Part shown: one piece after another, positions 54,981 to 63,153 of the stretch
Position numbering within the stretch: the stretch's first letter is position 1
Layout of the letters: every line of letters starts with the position of its first letter
Origin: Ciceribacter thiooxidans
GTDB taxonomy: Bacteria; Pseudomonadota; Alphaproteobacteria; Rhizobiales; Rhizobiaceae
Direction: 5' to 3'
DNA length: 64,000 bases
Assembly (NCBI RefSeq): GCF_014126615.1
Contig: NZ_CP059896.1
Span: 2,118,501 to 2,182,500, forward strand
Translations under genes and position numbers: made by a program
Notes under the pieces: model-generated
Seen by the model: only the letters and a program-made list of their open reading frames with translations
What the model was told of the DNA's origin: nothing
Database searches by the model: none

Positions 54981-55562
54981 ATGGCGTCCCGCGCATTAAA
55001 CATCCCCAATCTGCTGACCTATGCCCGCATCGTTGCGGTTCCCGTCATCGTTCTCTGCTTCTTCGTCGAGGGACGACTCGCGAGCTCCGACTGGGCTCGC
55101 TGGACCGCCCTGACACTCTTCATCATCGCCTCGGTCACCGACTTCTTCGACGGCTATCTGGCGCGCATCTGGAACCAGACCTCGAACATCGGCCGCATGC
55201 TCGACCCGATCGCCGACAAGCTGCTGGTCGCCTCCGTCCTGCTGCTGATGGCAGCCGACGGCACCATCGCCGGGTGGTCGCTCTGGGCGGCGATCACCAT
55301 CCTCTGCCGCGAAATCCTCGTCTCGGGACTCAGGGAATATCTGGCGGCGCTCAAGGTCAGCGTGCCGGTCACCCGCATCGCCAAGTGGAAGACGACGATC
55401 CAGATGGTCGCCATCGCCTTTCTGCTCGCCGGCCCCGCCGGTGACAAAGTCCTGCCCCATACGACAGAGATCGGCATCACGCTCTTGTGGGTGGCAGCCC
55501 TGCTGACGATCTATACCGGCTACGACTACTTCCGTGCCGGCGTGAAACACATGGTGGACTGA
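54981..55562 (+). CDS. pgsA: CDP-diacylglycerol-glycerol-3-phosphate 3-phosphatidyltransferase
   Basis: Makes phosphatidylglycerol phosphate at the inner membrane. The 193-residue protein shows the CDP-alcohol phosphotransferase motif DGYLAR, then GRMLDPIADK (DG-x2-AR-x8-G-x3-D-x3-D pattern), and about five hydrophobic helices. It starts MASRALNIPNLLTYARIVAV, typical for PgsA. AGGT lies before the ATG at 54981. It follows uvrC by about 185 bases, an arrangement also seen in other Proteobacteria, and is five bases from moaD. Confidence 0.95.
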   Translation: MASRALNIPNLLTYARIVAVPVIVLCFFVEGRLASSDWARWTALTLFIIASVTDFFDGYLARIWNQTSNIGRMLDPIADKLLVASVLLLMAADGTIAGWSLWAAITILCREILVSGLREYLAALKVSVPVTRIAKWKTTIQMVAIAFLLAGPAGDKVLPHTTEIGITLLWVAALLTIYTGYDYFRAGVKHMVD

Positions 55563-55567
55563 CTGCG

Positions 55568-55819
55568 ATGAAACTTGTCTATTTCGCATGGGTGCGGGAG
55601 AGGATCGGCAAGGGCGAGGAAGAGCTCGACCTGCCGGAGAGCGTCGTCACGGCCGGCGACCTCATCCAGTACCTGAGCGGGCTCGGCGAGGAATACGAGG
55701 CCGCCTTCCAGTTTCCGCAGGCGATCCGCGTCGCGGTGAACCAGGAACACGTCGAGCACCACGAGCCGATCGCCGGCGCCCGCGAGATCGGCCTGTTCCC
55801 GCCGATGACCGGTGGCTGA
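55568..55819 (+). CDS. moaD: Molybdopterin synthase sulfur carrier subunit
   Basis: Ubiquitin-like small subunit that carries the thiocarboxylate used to make molybdopterin. Its 83 residues, MKLVYFAWVRERIGKGEEEL to PPMTGG, end in the Gly-Gly tail that is adenylated and sulfurated. It starts five bases after pgsA and is followed at once by moaE. Confidence 0.94.
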   Translation: MKLVYFAWVRERIGKGEEELDLPESVVTAGDLIQYLSGLGEEYEAAFQFPQAIRVAVNQEHVEHHEPIAGAREIGLFPPMTGG

Positions 55820-55820
55820 G

Positions 55821-56282
55821 ATGACTGCCGCGCCGAGCATCCGCGTCCAGCGCGAGGATTTCGACGCCACTGCCGAGACTGCCGCGCTGACGGCGGGGCG
55901 CAACGATATCGGCGCCGTCGTCAGTTTTGTCGGCCTCTGTCGCGACGAAGCCGGCACGCTTTCCGCACTTGAGCTCGAACACTATCCCGGCATGGCGGAA
56001 GCGGAGATGCGCCGCATCGCCGGGATCGCCGTCGAGCGCTTCGGGCTCATGGGCCTCACCGCCGTCCACCGCTACGGCAAGATTGCCCCCGGCGAGAACA
56101 TCGTGCTGGTCCTCGCGGCCGCGCCGCACCGTCAGGCCGCCTTCGACGGCGCCGCATTCATGATGGACTATCTGAAGACCTCCGCCCCGTTCTGGAAGAA
56201 GGAACACCGGCGCGACGGTACCGCCGGCGACTGGGTCTCGGCGAAGGACGCCGACACGCAAGCCCTCGACAAGTGGCGGTGA
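55821..56282 (+). CDS. moaE: Molybdopterin synthase catalytic subunit
   Basis: Large subunit that inserts sulfur into precursor Z to form molybdopterin. About 153 residues with the family blocks AVVSFVGLCRDEAG, LELEHYPGMAEAEM, VHRYGKIAPGENIVLV (His and Lys of the active site region) and the Lys-rich end LKTSAPFWKKEH. It may start at ATG 55821 or at a GTG at 55812 that overlaps moaD; the ATG is used. The product supports the molybdoenzyme encoded about 8 kb upstream. Confidence 0.93.
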   Translation: MTAAPSIRVQREDFDATAETAALTAGRNDIGAVVSFVGLCRDEAGTLSALELEHYPGMAEAEMRRIAGIAVERFGLMGLTAVHRYGKIAPGENIVLVLAAAPHRQAAFDGAAFMMDYLKTSAPFWKKEHRRDGTAGDWVSAKDADTQALDKWR

Positions 56283-56291
56283 GCGACCCCA

Positions 56292-57188
56292 TCAGGGGAT
56301 CGCCCGCTCCTGCCGGCTGAGGACGAGAACCGTCACAAGCCCTCCGACGATGACCAGATCGCGCCAGAGAATGGGGCCGTAGCCGCTCCAGAGCGTCTCG
56401 GCGAGCGCGACGGCGGCGGCACCGAGCGCCGAGCGCAGCGGCACGGAATACCCGCCGGCAGCCGCCACCAGCACCACCTTGAGGCCGAACATCAGCCCCG
56501 CACCGAAATCCATCGTGCCGTAATACGAAGTCGCGAGCACACCGCAAACGGCGGCGATCGCCGCCGAGGCGACGTAGGACCAGACGAAGACGGCGCGCGC
56601 ATCCGTCCCGCACATCTCCGCGGCCAGCGGGTCGTCGGCGACGCCGCGCCAGACCCGCCCGAGACGGGTGCGTGTGAGAAGCAGGTGCCCCGCCGCGACG
56701 AGCGAGATCATAAACGCGGCGTTCACGAGTTGGATCGCCGTCAGCGTCACCTTGAAGCCACCGTCGGTCCAGAAGACGACCTCGCGGTTGAGGAAGGGCG
56801 AGAGCCACAGGCTGCGGCTCTCCATCGCGATCCGCACCATCTCCTCCAGCACCACCAGCGCGCCGAGCGATGCGACGATCACTGTGTTCGGCGACGCCCG
56901 CCGCAGCGGCAGCATCACGTGTCGGCCAATCAGAACGGCGGCGCCGAACGTATAGAGCAAGGAAGCCGCGGCGCCGAGAGCGAGCGCCGCCGGCAGCACG
57001 AGATAGAGCTGGTTCCAGCCGGCATGGGCAAAGAAGACATAGATCTGGCCGGCAAAGGCGAAGAGCGCGCCGAAGGTGATGTCGGCGCGGCGCGTCATGG
57101 CGAAGGCGAGCGAATAGCCGAAAGCAAGCGCCGCATAGAGCGCGGCGACCGGCACGGCATTGGCGAGTTGTTGCAGCAGATAGGCCAC
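56292..57188 (-). CDS. LivH-like branched-chain amino-acid ABC transporter permease (orphan)
   Basis: A 298-residue inner-membrane protein of the LivH/BPD_transp_2 family with about eight helices; family blocks are YAALAFGYSLAFAMTRRADI (helix 2-3) and YGTMDFGAGLMFGLKVVLVA. The GTG at 57188 has GGAGGG upstream; an ATG at 57224 lies in the AT-rich operator region and is less likely. Normally such permeases have a second permease, two ATPases and a binding protein alongside; none is present in the window. It is divergent from a CGNR regulator gene. Confidence 0.82.
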   Translation of the reverse strand: MAYLLQQLANAVPVAALYAALAFGYSLAFAMTRRADITFGALFAFAGQIYVFFAHAGWNQLYLVLPAALALGAAASLLYTFGAAVLIGRHVMLPLRRASPNTVIVASLGALVVLEEMVRIAMESRSLWLSPFLNREVVFWTDGGFKVTLTAIQLVNAAFMISLVAAGHLLLTRTRLGRVWRGVADDPLAAEMCGTDARAVFVWSYVASAAIAAVCGVLATSYYGTMDFGAGLMFGLKVVLVAAAGGYSVPLRSALGAAAVALAETLWSGYGPILWRDLVIVGGLVTVLVLSRQERAIP

Positions 57189-57212
57189 GGCCCCCTCCCT
57201 CCTCGGCAGATT

Positions 57213-57244
57213 TATAACTATCATTTTCGATTTTACCAGTTATA
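57213..57244. promoter_or_regulatory. Inverted-repeat operator candidate between the permease and CGNR genes
   Basis: TATAACT (57213-57219) and AGTTATA (57238-57244) form a perfect inverted repeat with an 18-base AT-rich spacer in the 64-base divergent region. Half-sites two to three helical turns apart suit a dimeric regulator, most simply the adjacent CGNR protein. Confidence 0.6.
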
Positions 57245-57252
57245 TTTCTGCC

Positions 57253-57801
57253 ATGACCTTCGCCTGGACCCCTCATCGCTTCTCCGGCGGAACGCTGGCA
57301 TTCGACGTCGCCAACAGCGTCGTCCTGCGTTGCGACCCCGACCGCCGCATCGATCGTTTCGACGATCCGGCGCAACTCGACCTGTTCGTTCCGGCCGCCC
57401 GCACGCACGGCGCGGAACGCGATCTCCTTGCCAAGCTCGCACCGCTTTCGCCCGGCGCCCGGGAGCGGTTCATCCGTCTGCGCGAGGAGATCGACGGCTA
57501 TTTCCGCGCCCGTGCGGCCGGCCTCGACACGCGCGAGCGTCTTGCCTCGCTTCTGGAGGCGATCGCCGCGAACCTGCGTGCGGCGGAAAGCGGCGATGCG
57601 CTCGACGCGGCGACCGCGCTCTCGGCGCTCCGGCTCGTGTCGGCGCCGGAACGGGACCGGATCAAGATCTGCGCCAATTGCGGCTGGCTGTTCCTCGACC
57701 GCAGCAAGAACCGCAGCCGCACCTGGTGCGACATGGCGGTCTGCGGCAACCGCACCAAGGCGCACCGCCATTATCGCAAGAAAAAGGAAGCCTTGTCATG
57801 A
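57253..57801 (+). CDS. CGNR zinc finger transcriptional regulator with ABATE domain
   Basis: A 182-residue putative regulator. The N-terminal ABATE-type domain starts with the GGTLAFDVANSVV block. The C-terminal CGNR zinc finger is textbook: CANCGWLFLDRSKNRSRTWC, then AVCGNRTKAHRHY, with four metal-binding cysteines. It probably controls the divergent LivH-like permease and itself through the inverted repeat in between. Its TGA overlaps the ATG of a lipoprotein gene (ATGA), linking that gene to the same transcript. Confidence 0.88.
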   Translation: MTFAWTPHRFSGGTLAFDVANSVVLRCDPDRRIDRFDDPAQLDLFVPAARTHGAERDLLAKLAPLSPGARERFIRLREEIDGYFRARAAGLDTRERLASLLEAIAANLRAAESGDALDAATALSALRLVSAPERDRIKICANCGWLFLDRSKNRSRTWCDMAVCGNRTKAHRHYRKKKEALS

Positions 57802-58319
57802 AAACGAGATGGATCGCGGCAGCCCTGCTCGCAACGCTGCCGCTTGCGGGCTGCCAGCGCGAGGATGCGAACGAACCGCTCCAGGTCTCGGGCCGGGTCT
57901 TCATCTTCAACTACCGCGTCGCCGCGGCGACCTACGTCATCACGCTCGCGCGCAACGGCCCGCTGCCGGAGGAGAGCTTCGCCGAGACGACCTACGAGAA
58001 CCCGGCCGGCGGCCCGCCGCTCGTCATGCGCTCGAAGATCTTCCCGTTCTGGGAGAAGGTGTCGCTCGAAAGCCCGCCGGTCCATTGCGTCGTCAAGGAC
58101 AAGCCCTACGCGGTGACGATCCGCATCCTCGACGCCGAGGACGCAGTCATCCAGACGATCGAAACCAGCGTGACCTCGACGCTCGACCAGAGCATCCTGC
58201 CGGCCAAGCCGCTGATCGTCGGGCCGATCTACACGCCCAATCCGGAAGTCTTCAAGGGCGACGGCAGCCAGGATTTCGACCCGGAGAAGAATTGCCCGGC
58301 GCCGGCTTCCGGGACGTGA
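57798..58319 (+). CDS. Lipoprotein of unknown function
   Basis: A 173-residue lipoprotein. The signal MKTRWIAAALLATLPLAGC ends in a lipobox (LAGC), so Cys19 should be acylated and the protein anchored in the cell envelope. The rest is mostly beta-strand-like (VSGRVFIFNYRVAAATYVIT and KPYAVTIRILDAEDAVIQTI) with one further Cys near the C-terminus. It loosely recalls YbaY-type envelope lipoproteins, but I cannot assign it. It overlaps the CGNR regulator gene by four bases, an unusual partnership. Confidence 0.78.
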   Translation: MKTRWIAAALLATLPLAGCQREDANEPLQVSGRVFIFNYRVAAATYVITLARNGPLPEESFAETTYENPAGGPPLVMRSKIFPFWEKVSLESPPVHCVVKDKPYAVTIRILDAEDAVIQTIETSVTSTLDQSILPAKPLIVGPIYTPNPEVFKGDGSQDFDPEKNCPAPASGT

Positions 58320-58339
58320 CCAGCCAGCCCCCAAAAGCC

Positions 58340-58369
58340 GGAAGCCGGAGCGTTTCCGCCCCGGCTTCC
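58340..58369. terminator. Hairpin between the lipoprotein and ndk genes
   Basis: GGAAGCCGG pairs with CCGGCTTCC (9 bp) around a 12-base loop between two converging genes. It has no long U tract on either side (minus strand continues GGCTTTTGGG), so termination strength is uncertain. Confidence 0.5.
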
Positions 58370-58412
58370 AAAATGTCTTCAATGACTTGAGGCGACTGCC
58401 TCAGGACTTGAT

Positions 58413-58835
58413 TCAGCCGACGATCTCGGTGTCGGAGAACCAGTACTTGATTTCGTCGGCGGCGGTTTCCGGGGCGTCCGAGCCGTGAACCGAGTTCTCG
58501 CCGATCGACAGCGCGAAGGTCTTGCGGATGGTGCCTTCGGCGGCCTGGGCCGGGTTGGTGGCGCCCATGATCTCGCGGTTCTTCAGGATGGCGCCTTCGC
58601 CTTCGAGGACCTGAACGACGGTCGGGCCCGAGGTCATGCCTTCAACGAGTTCGCCGAAGAAGGGACGTTCCTTGTGAACGGCGTAGAAGCCTTCGGCTTC
58701 GCGCTTGCTCATCCATACGCGCTTCGACGCGACGACGCGAAGGCCGGCATCTTCGAGCATCTTGGTGATCGCGCCCGTCAGGTTGCGCTTCGTTGCATCC
58801 GGCTTGATCATCGAAAAAGTGCGTTCAATCGCCAT
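58413..58835 (-). CDS. ndk: Nucleoside diphosphate kinase
   Basis: Transfers the terminal phosphate between nucleoside triphosphates and diphosphates. The 140-residue protein starts [19 protein letters not shown] and contains [33 protein letters not shown] and the active-site histidine motif [12 protein letters not shown]. The ATG at 58835 follows AAGGATGAGA. An ATG three codons earlier is possible but less usual. Confidence 0.96.
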   Translation of the reverse strand: MAIERTFSMIKPDATKRNLTGAITKMLEDAGLRVVASKRVWMSKREAEGFYAVHKERPFFGELVEGMTSGPTVVQVLEGEGAILKNREIMGATNPAQAAEGTIRKTFALSIGENSVHGSDAPETAADEIKYWFSDTEIVG

Positions 58836-59004
58836 GGGTCTCATCCTTTTGTCCTACGGGAAAGTGGGCGGTATCTACCCGCCCCAAGGCCCGAAAACAA
58901 GGGGGATGGACGAATTTCACGAGACCGTCATATCATGACCCGCCGACATGGCCGGCCGTTGTTTCCACGCTGATCGGCCGGGCGGCAATCGACAGGAGTC
59001 CTCC

Positions 59005-59871
59005 ATGAAAAGCCCTCCATACGGCGCCGGCCGCGCCATCGCGGCCCTGCCGGGACTTGCCGTCCACTGCTCGATCCTGCAGGCGTCGAGCAGCCGCTTC
59101 CGGAAGTTCCAGATCGACGAGCCGGCGGTGATCCTCGTGAGGCAGGGCTGGAAGCGCGTCATCGCGGACCATGACGAGGTCGTCGCCGGTCCGAGCGAAG
59201 CCGTCTTCGTGCCGCAGGGGCTCGAATGCGTGATCGTCAACGGCGTCGGGGAGACGGGCGCCTATCACGCCGAGGCGCTCAGCCTCGCACCGGCGCTCGT
59301 TGCCGCCTATGCCGATCCCGCGGCGAGGCCCACGACCGGCGCCGTCCACATCGCCCCGGACGACGGCTTCCTCGATGCGCTCGCCCGGGCAAGGCAGACC
59401 ATCGCGGCGGGCACCTCGACGCCGGAAAGCGTTCATCGCCATGTCCTCGGCGAACTGGTGATCCGCCTTGAGGCCCTCGGTATCGGGCTGCTGCCGGACA
59501 TGCGCGAACATCTCGTCTGGCGCGTCCGCGCGCTGGTGCGGACCGATCCCGCCGCAGACTGGCCGGCGGCAAGCGTCGCCGGCGCGCTTGCGATGAGCGA
59601 GCAGACGCTCCGGCGCAAGCTCGCCCTTCTCGGCACCAGCCTCACTGAAATCATCGCCGACGTCCGCATGACAACCGCGCTTGCCCTCCTCCAGGCGAGC
59701 GAACTGCCGATCAACCGCGTGGCGCTCGATGTCGGCTACGGCTCGGCATCGAAATTCGCCGCACGTTTCCGCGCACGCTTCGGGCTCTCGCCGCGCGATA
59801 TCCGATCTGCGGCGGATGACGGCGAGCGTTCCGGGACAGAAGTCGAGCGTCCGAGAGCCGCGGCGGAATGA
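59005..59871 (+). CDS. AraC family transcriptional regulator
   Basis: A 288-residue regulator with a variable N-terminal sensor domain (about 1-180; VLVPQG-like VFVPQGLECVIVNG segment) and a C-terminal AraC DNA-binding domain: WPAASVAGALAMSEQTLRRK for the first helix-turn-helix and INRVALDVGYGSASKFAARF for the second, followed by the FGLSPRDIR end. An AGGAG site lies six bases before the ATG at 59005. It precedes a YbhB-like gene by 44 bases and may regulate it. Confidence 0.88.
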   Translation: MKSPPYGAGRAIAALPGLAVHCSILQASSSRFRKFQIDEPAVILVRQGWKRVIADHDEVVAGPSEAVFVPQGLECVIVNGVGETGAYHAEALSLAPALVAAYADPAARPTTGAVHIAPDDGFLDALARARQTIAAGTSTPESVHRHVLGELVIRLEALGIGLLPDMREHLVWRVRALVRTDPAADWPAASVAGALAMSEQTLRRKLALLGTSLTEIIADVRMTTALALLQASELPINRVALDVGYGSASKFAARFRARFGLSPRDIRSAADDGERSGTEVERPRAAAE

Positions 59872-59915
59872 TGCTCCGGCTATGGTCGGGCTCTCTAAAG
59901 CAAAGGAGCCTGACC

Positions 59916-60461
59916 ATGTTGAAATCCCTCGTTTTCGCAACCGCCATCGCGAGCCTTTCCGGCTTTGCCGCGTCGGCTGCCGATTTCACCCTTTCGAGCC
60001 CGGACATCCGCGACGGCAGCACGCTTGGCGAAGCCCAGGTCGCCAATGCCTTCGGCTGCACCGGCGGCAACGTCTCGCCGCAACTCACCTGGTCGAATGC
60101 GCCGGAGGGCACGAAGAGCTTCGTCGTCAGCGCCTATGATCCCGATGCGCCGACCGGCTCCGGCTTCTGGCACTGGGTGATGTTCAACATCCCCGCCTCG
60201 GTCACCGGGCTGGAACGCGGTGTCACCCCCGACAAAGGCGCGCCGGACGGCGCCGTCCAAAGCCGGGCGGATGCCGGATTCACAAGCTATATCGGCGCCT
60301 GCCCGCCGGCCGGAGAGACGCACCGCTACATCTTCACCGTGACCGCGCTCTCGGTCGACAAGCTCGATCTCGACCAGAATGCCAGCGGCGCCCTGATTGG
60401 CTTCATGACGAATGCCAACGCGCTCGCCAAGGCCGCGATCACCGCGACCTACGGTCGCTGA
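59916..60461 (+). CDS. YbhB/YbcL family (PEBP-like) secreted protein
   Basis: A 181-residue protein with a signal peptide (LKSLVFATAIASLSGFAASA, cleavage before ADF) and the PEBP/RKIP-like fold. Conserved pieces are GGNVSPQLTWSNAPEGTKSF, the anion-site block YDPDAPTGSGFWHWVMFNIP, and GACPPAGETHRYIFTV. YbcL of uropathogenic E. coli can suppress neutrophil migration, but most members have no known role. An AAAGGAG site lies seven bases before the ATG. Confidence 0.9.
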   Translation: MLKSLVFATAIASLSGFAASAADFTLSSPDIRDGSTLGEAQVANAFGCTGGNVSPQLTWSNAPEGTKSFVVSAYDPDAPTGSGFWHWVMFNIPASVTGLERGVTPDKGAPDGAVQSRADAGFTSYIGACPPAGETHRYIFTVTALSVDKLDLDQNASGALIGFMTNANALAKAAITATYGR

Positions 60462-60467
60462 CGAAGC

Positions 60468-61151
60468 TCACGCCACCTTCCGGGCCTCACCGTCGTAGAG
60501 GTCGAGGCAACGCTCGTACCAGGCATAGGCCGGATCGTCCTGCGGCAGGTGTACCGAACCGGTGGTGATCCTGAGCCACTGCAGCGCGCCGAAAAGAATA
60601 TAATCGGCAAAGAGCGGCCCGTCGCCGCCGATGAACGGCTGGAAGGTGAGCGTGTGGCGCAGCGGCGTGAATTTGCCGGGGAAGGCGGCGATCTCCTGTT
60701 CGCGGGCGGTCGCGACCTCCTCGATCGGCATGCCGAAACGTTGTTCGCGACTGTTGCGGAAATAGGCCTGGTCCGGCTCGTCGAGCATGTCGTGGATGTC
60801 CATGATGGCGATCCGGGTGACGGCAGGATGGATCACCGTCTGCGAAAAGCCCTCGACGAAACGGGCAAGCGCCTTGCCGCCCTCGCCGCCGAACAGCGTC
60901 GGCTCGTCGGGATAGGCATCGTCGAGATAGAGCGCGATGGCGAAACTGTCGGAGATCAGGCGGTCGCCGTCGCGCAGCAGCGGCACCGTCCGGGTCGCGC
61001 CGTTCTCGATATCGGGAATGGCCGTGAACGGCAGCGGCCGCTCGGAATAGGAGAGCCCCTTGTGCTTCAGAGCCATCACCACTTTCCAGCAATGGGGAGA
61101 GAACGGGCGGGAGAGATCGCTGCCGCAAAGCGAGTAGAGGGTTCTGGACAT
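60468..61151 (-). CDS. Glutathione S-transferase family protein
   Basis: A 227-residue protein with an N-terminal thioredoxin-like domain (MSRTLYSLCGSDLSRPFSPH, then TRTVPLLRDG with the conserved cis-Pro and SDSFAIALYLDDAYPDEP) and a helical C-terminal domain. It resembles the bacterial group related to beta-etherases and maleylacetoacetate isomerase-like GSTs. The substrate is unknown. The ATG at 61151 has AAGGAG ahead. It converges on the YbhB gene, six bases apart. Confidence 0.87.
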   Translation of the reverse strand: MSRTLYSLCGSDLSRPFSPHCWKVVMALKHKGLSYSERPLPFTAIPDIENGATRTVPLLRDGDRLISDSFAIALYLDDAYPDEPTLFGGEGGKALARFVEGFSQTVIHPAVTRIAIMDIHDMLDEPDQAYFRNSREQRFGMPIEEVATAREQEIAAFPGKFTPLRHTLTFQPFIGGDGPLFADYILFGALQWLRITTGSVHLPQDDPAYAWYERCLDLYDGEARKVA

Positions 61152-61297
61152 CGCGAGGCTCCTTGTTCCAAGACTAGACGGCGGCATTCAAGGGCATGAC
61201 CGCGGCGCAATCAAATCAGGAAATTTCATCGAACCCATCACCCACGCTTCAGTTCCCCTCGCCTAGACTGAGGCATCATTCGTTCCGGAGACCCGAA

Positions 61298-61807
61298 ATG
61301 TTGCAGCACTGCCAGATGTTCGCCGCCTACAACCGCTGGGCCAACGAGCGGGTCTACGCCGCCGCCGCTGAGCTCACCGAAGACGAGCTCTTCCGCGACA
61401 CCGGCGCCTTCTTCGGCTCGCTCTTCGGCACGCTCAGCCACATCCTCGTCGGCGACCGGGTGTGGATGCGGCGCTTTACCGGCGATGGTCCCACCCCGCG
61501 GGCGCTGGACGAACGCCCCTATGAAACGCTCGCGGACCTTACAGCTGCCCGAAAGACCGAGGACGAGCGCATCATCCGCTGGGTCGACAGGCTCGACGAG
61601 CCGTCGCTCGACGCCCGCATCTCCTACAGGACGATCGTCAACCCGGAGCCGATCAGCCACAAACTCGGTGCCGCCGTCGCGCATTTCTTCAACCACCAGA
61701 CCCATCATCGCGGGCAGGCGCACATGGCGCTGACGGCGCTCGGCAAGCCGTCCCTCGTGCTCGACCTCGTCTACTTCCAGCGGCAGGAAGGAAAGCAGTG
61801 GATCTGA
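61298..61807 (+). CDS. DinB family protein
   Basis: A 169-residue four-helix-bundle protein of the DinB/YfiT-like superfamily. The metal-binding histidines are seen in LSHILVGDRVWMRRF near residue 50 and in FFNHQTHHRGQAHMAL near residue 130. Such proteins include thiol-dependent S-transferases (bacillithiol or mycothiol linked), but rhizobia use glutathione, so the cofactor is unclear. The ATG at 61298 has GGAGA upstream; the longer open frame upstream is not family-like. Confidence 0.88.
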   Translation: MLQHCQMFAAYNRWANERVYAAAAELTEDELFRDTGAFFGSLFGTLSHILVGDRVWMRRFTGDGPTPRALDERPYETLADLTAARKTEDERIIRWVDRLDEPSLDARISYRTIVNPEPISHKLGAAVAHFFNHQTHHRGQAHMALTALGKPSLVLDLVYFQRQEGKQWI

Positions 61808-61961
61808 CGCGGCTGGAGACGGTCCCTTAACCCTCCCGGCAAACTCCGTTGCACATCGCACGCCAGTGTCCCCAGCCGTTTACCGATTGCACAGGCTTTC
61901 CGCCTCATCTGGTCTCCGAAAAAGCCAGGGAAGCAAACGAGCTTTGGACGGGGAAAGCGGG

Positions 61962-63023
61962 ATGGGCCATCGCAACGAAGAGACAGCATCGGCGGAGAGC
62001 GAGACGACCGATCGTCTGCAGCGCGTCACGCAGGCGATGACGCGGCTCAGGGTCGATGCCCTGCCGCGCAATTACGAGCTCTTCCACGAGGCGCTCTTCG
62101 GCCATGATCCGGCGCTTGCCCGCGACGTGGCATCGCTTGCGCCGAACCCGCCACAGCATGCGCTCGACCGGATCGGCCTCGCCTACCGGCTCACCGGCCA
62201 TTGCGGGCTGATCGAGGAAAAATCCTGCGTGGAGGCCACGCGCGTTCTCTCCGGGGCCGCAGACGAGATGGCCGCCGCCATTCGCGATAAGCAAGCCTTC
62301 GTCAAGGCGATGGAAATGATCCTGCATTCGGTTCGCGAGGACCGGGACCGCGGGGTCGACGATCTCCTCGCCGACATCGATTTCCTGCAATCCTCCGCCG
62401 CCGAGCTTCTCCGCAGCGAAAGCAGGGCCGAGCAGGCGCTGAAGGCCGGGCTCGACCGGCTCGACGCCGCCGACCGGGCGACGCATGCTGCCAGGGCGGC
62501 AATCCTCCGCGACCGCCTGACAGGTTTGCCGAACCGCATCGCCTTCGCAAACCGCCTTGAAAGCCTCTACGAGCCCGGAGCGCTGCCGCGTGGCACCGCC
62601 CTTCTCATCGCCGACATTGACGGCTTCGGTGCCGTCAACCGCGATTACGGCACGGAGGCGGGTAACCGCATCCTCAAGCGGCTTGCCGCGATCCTGCGCA
62701 AATCGATCAAGAAGAACGACTTCGTCGCCCGCATCGGGGCGGACGAGTTCGCCTTCCTCTTCGCCGAGGTCGATATCGCCGCCGCGCGGACGATCGCCGG
62801 ACGCATCCACGATTCGGTCGAAACCGGGCTGGTCTTCGCGACCGCGGCCGGCGAGGACAACGGCGCGCTCGGGCTGTCGATCGGGATCGCCCTCAGTGAC
62901 GGCGCCGAAAGCGCGCAACACCTCGTCGCCCAGGCGGAACAGGCGCTCGCCGCCGCGAAGGCCGACCCGCGCGCACCCATCGCGTGTTTCGGATCCGGCA
63001 TCGGCGGCCGCCGCGCCGCCTGA
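61962..63023 (+). CDS. GGDEF domain protein with altered signature (GADEF)
   Basis: A 353-residue cytosolic protein with a long helical N-terminal sensory part (about 15-180) and a GGDEF domain (about 180-350). The domain has the DRLTGLPNR start and IADIDGFGAVN (metal-binding Asp). The signature reads RIGADEF, with Ala260 replacing the second Gly of GG(D/E)EF. It may be a weak diguanylate cyclase or a c-di-GMP/GTP sensor; activity cannot be read from sequence. No RxxD product-inhibition site is evident before the signature. The ATG at 61962 follows a G-rich site. Confidence 0.85.
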   Translation: MGHRNEETASAESETTDRLQRVTQAMTRLRVDALPRNYELFHEALFGHDPALARDVASLAPNPPQHALDRIGLAYRLTGHCGLIEEKSCVEATRVLSGAADEMAAAIRDKQAFVKAMEMILHSVREDRDRGVDDLLADIDFLQSSAAELLRSESRAEQALKAGLDRLDAADRATHAARAAILRDRLTGLPNRIAFANRLESLYEPGALPRGTALLIADIDGFGAVNRDYGTEAGNRILKRLAAILRKSIKKNDFVARIGADEFAFLFAEVDIAAARTIAGRIHDSVETGLVFATAAGEDNGALGLSIGIALSDGAESAQHLVAQAEQALAAAKADPRAPIACFGSGIGGRRAA

Positions 63024-63153
63024 CGCTCCGAGGCGAAGACAGCCGGAAAATGTTGCCCGCCGGACACCCCGGCGAAGTGGCCGCATACCGGCGCGCCCCG
63101 CAAGGCCGCTCCCGTCTTGCCTTTGGCGAGCGCTTCCGCCAAAAGCCAAGGCC

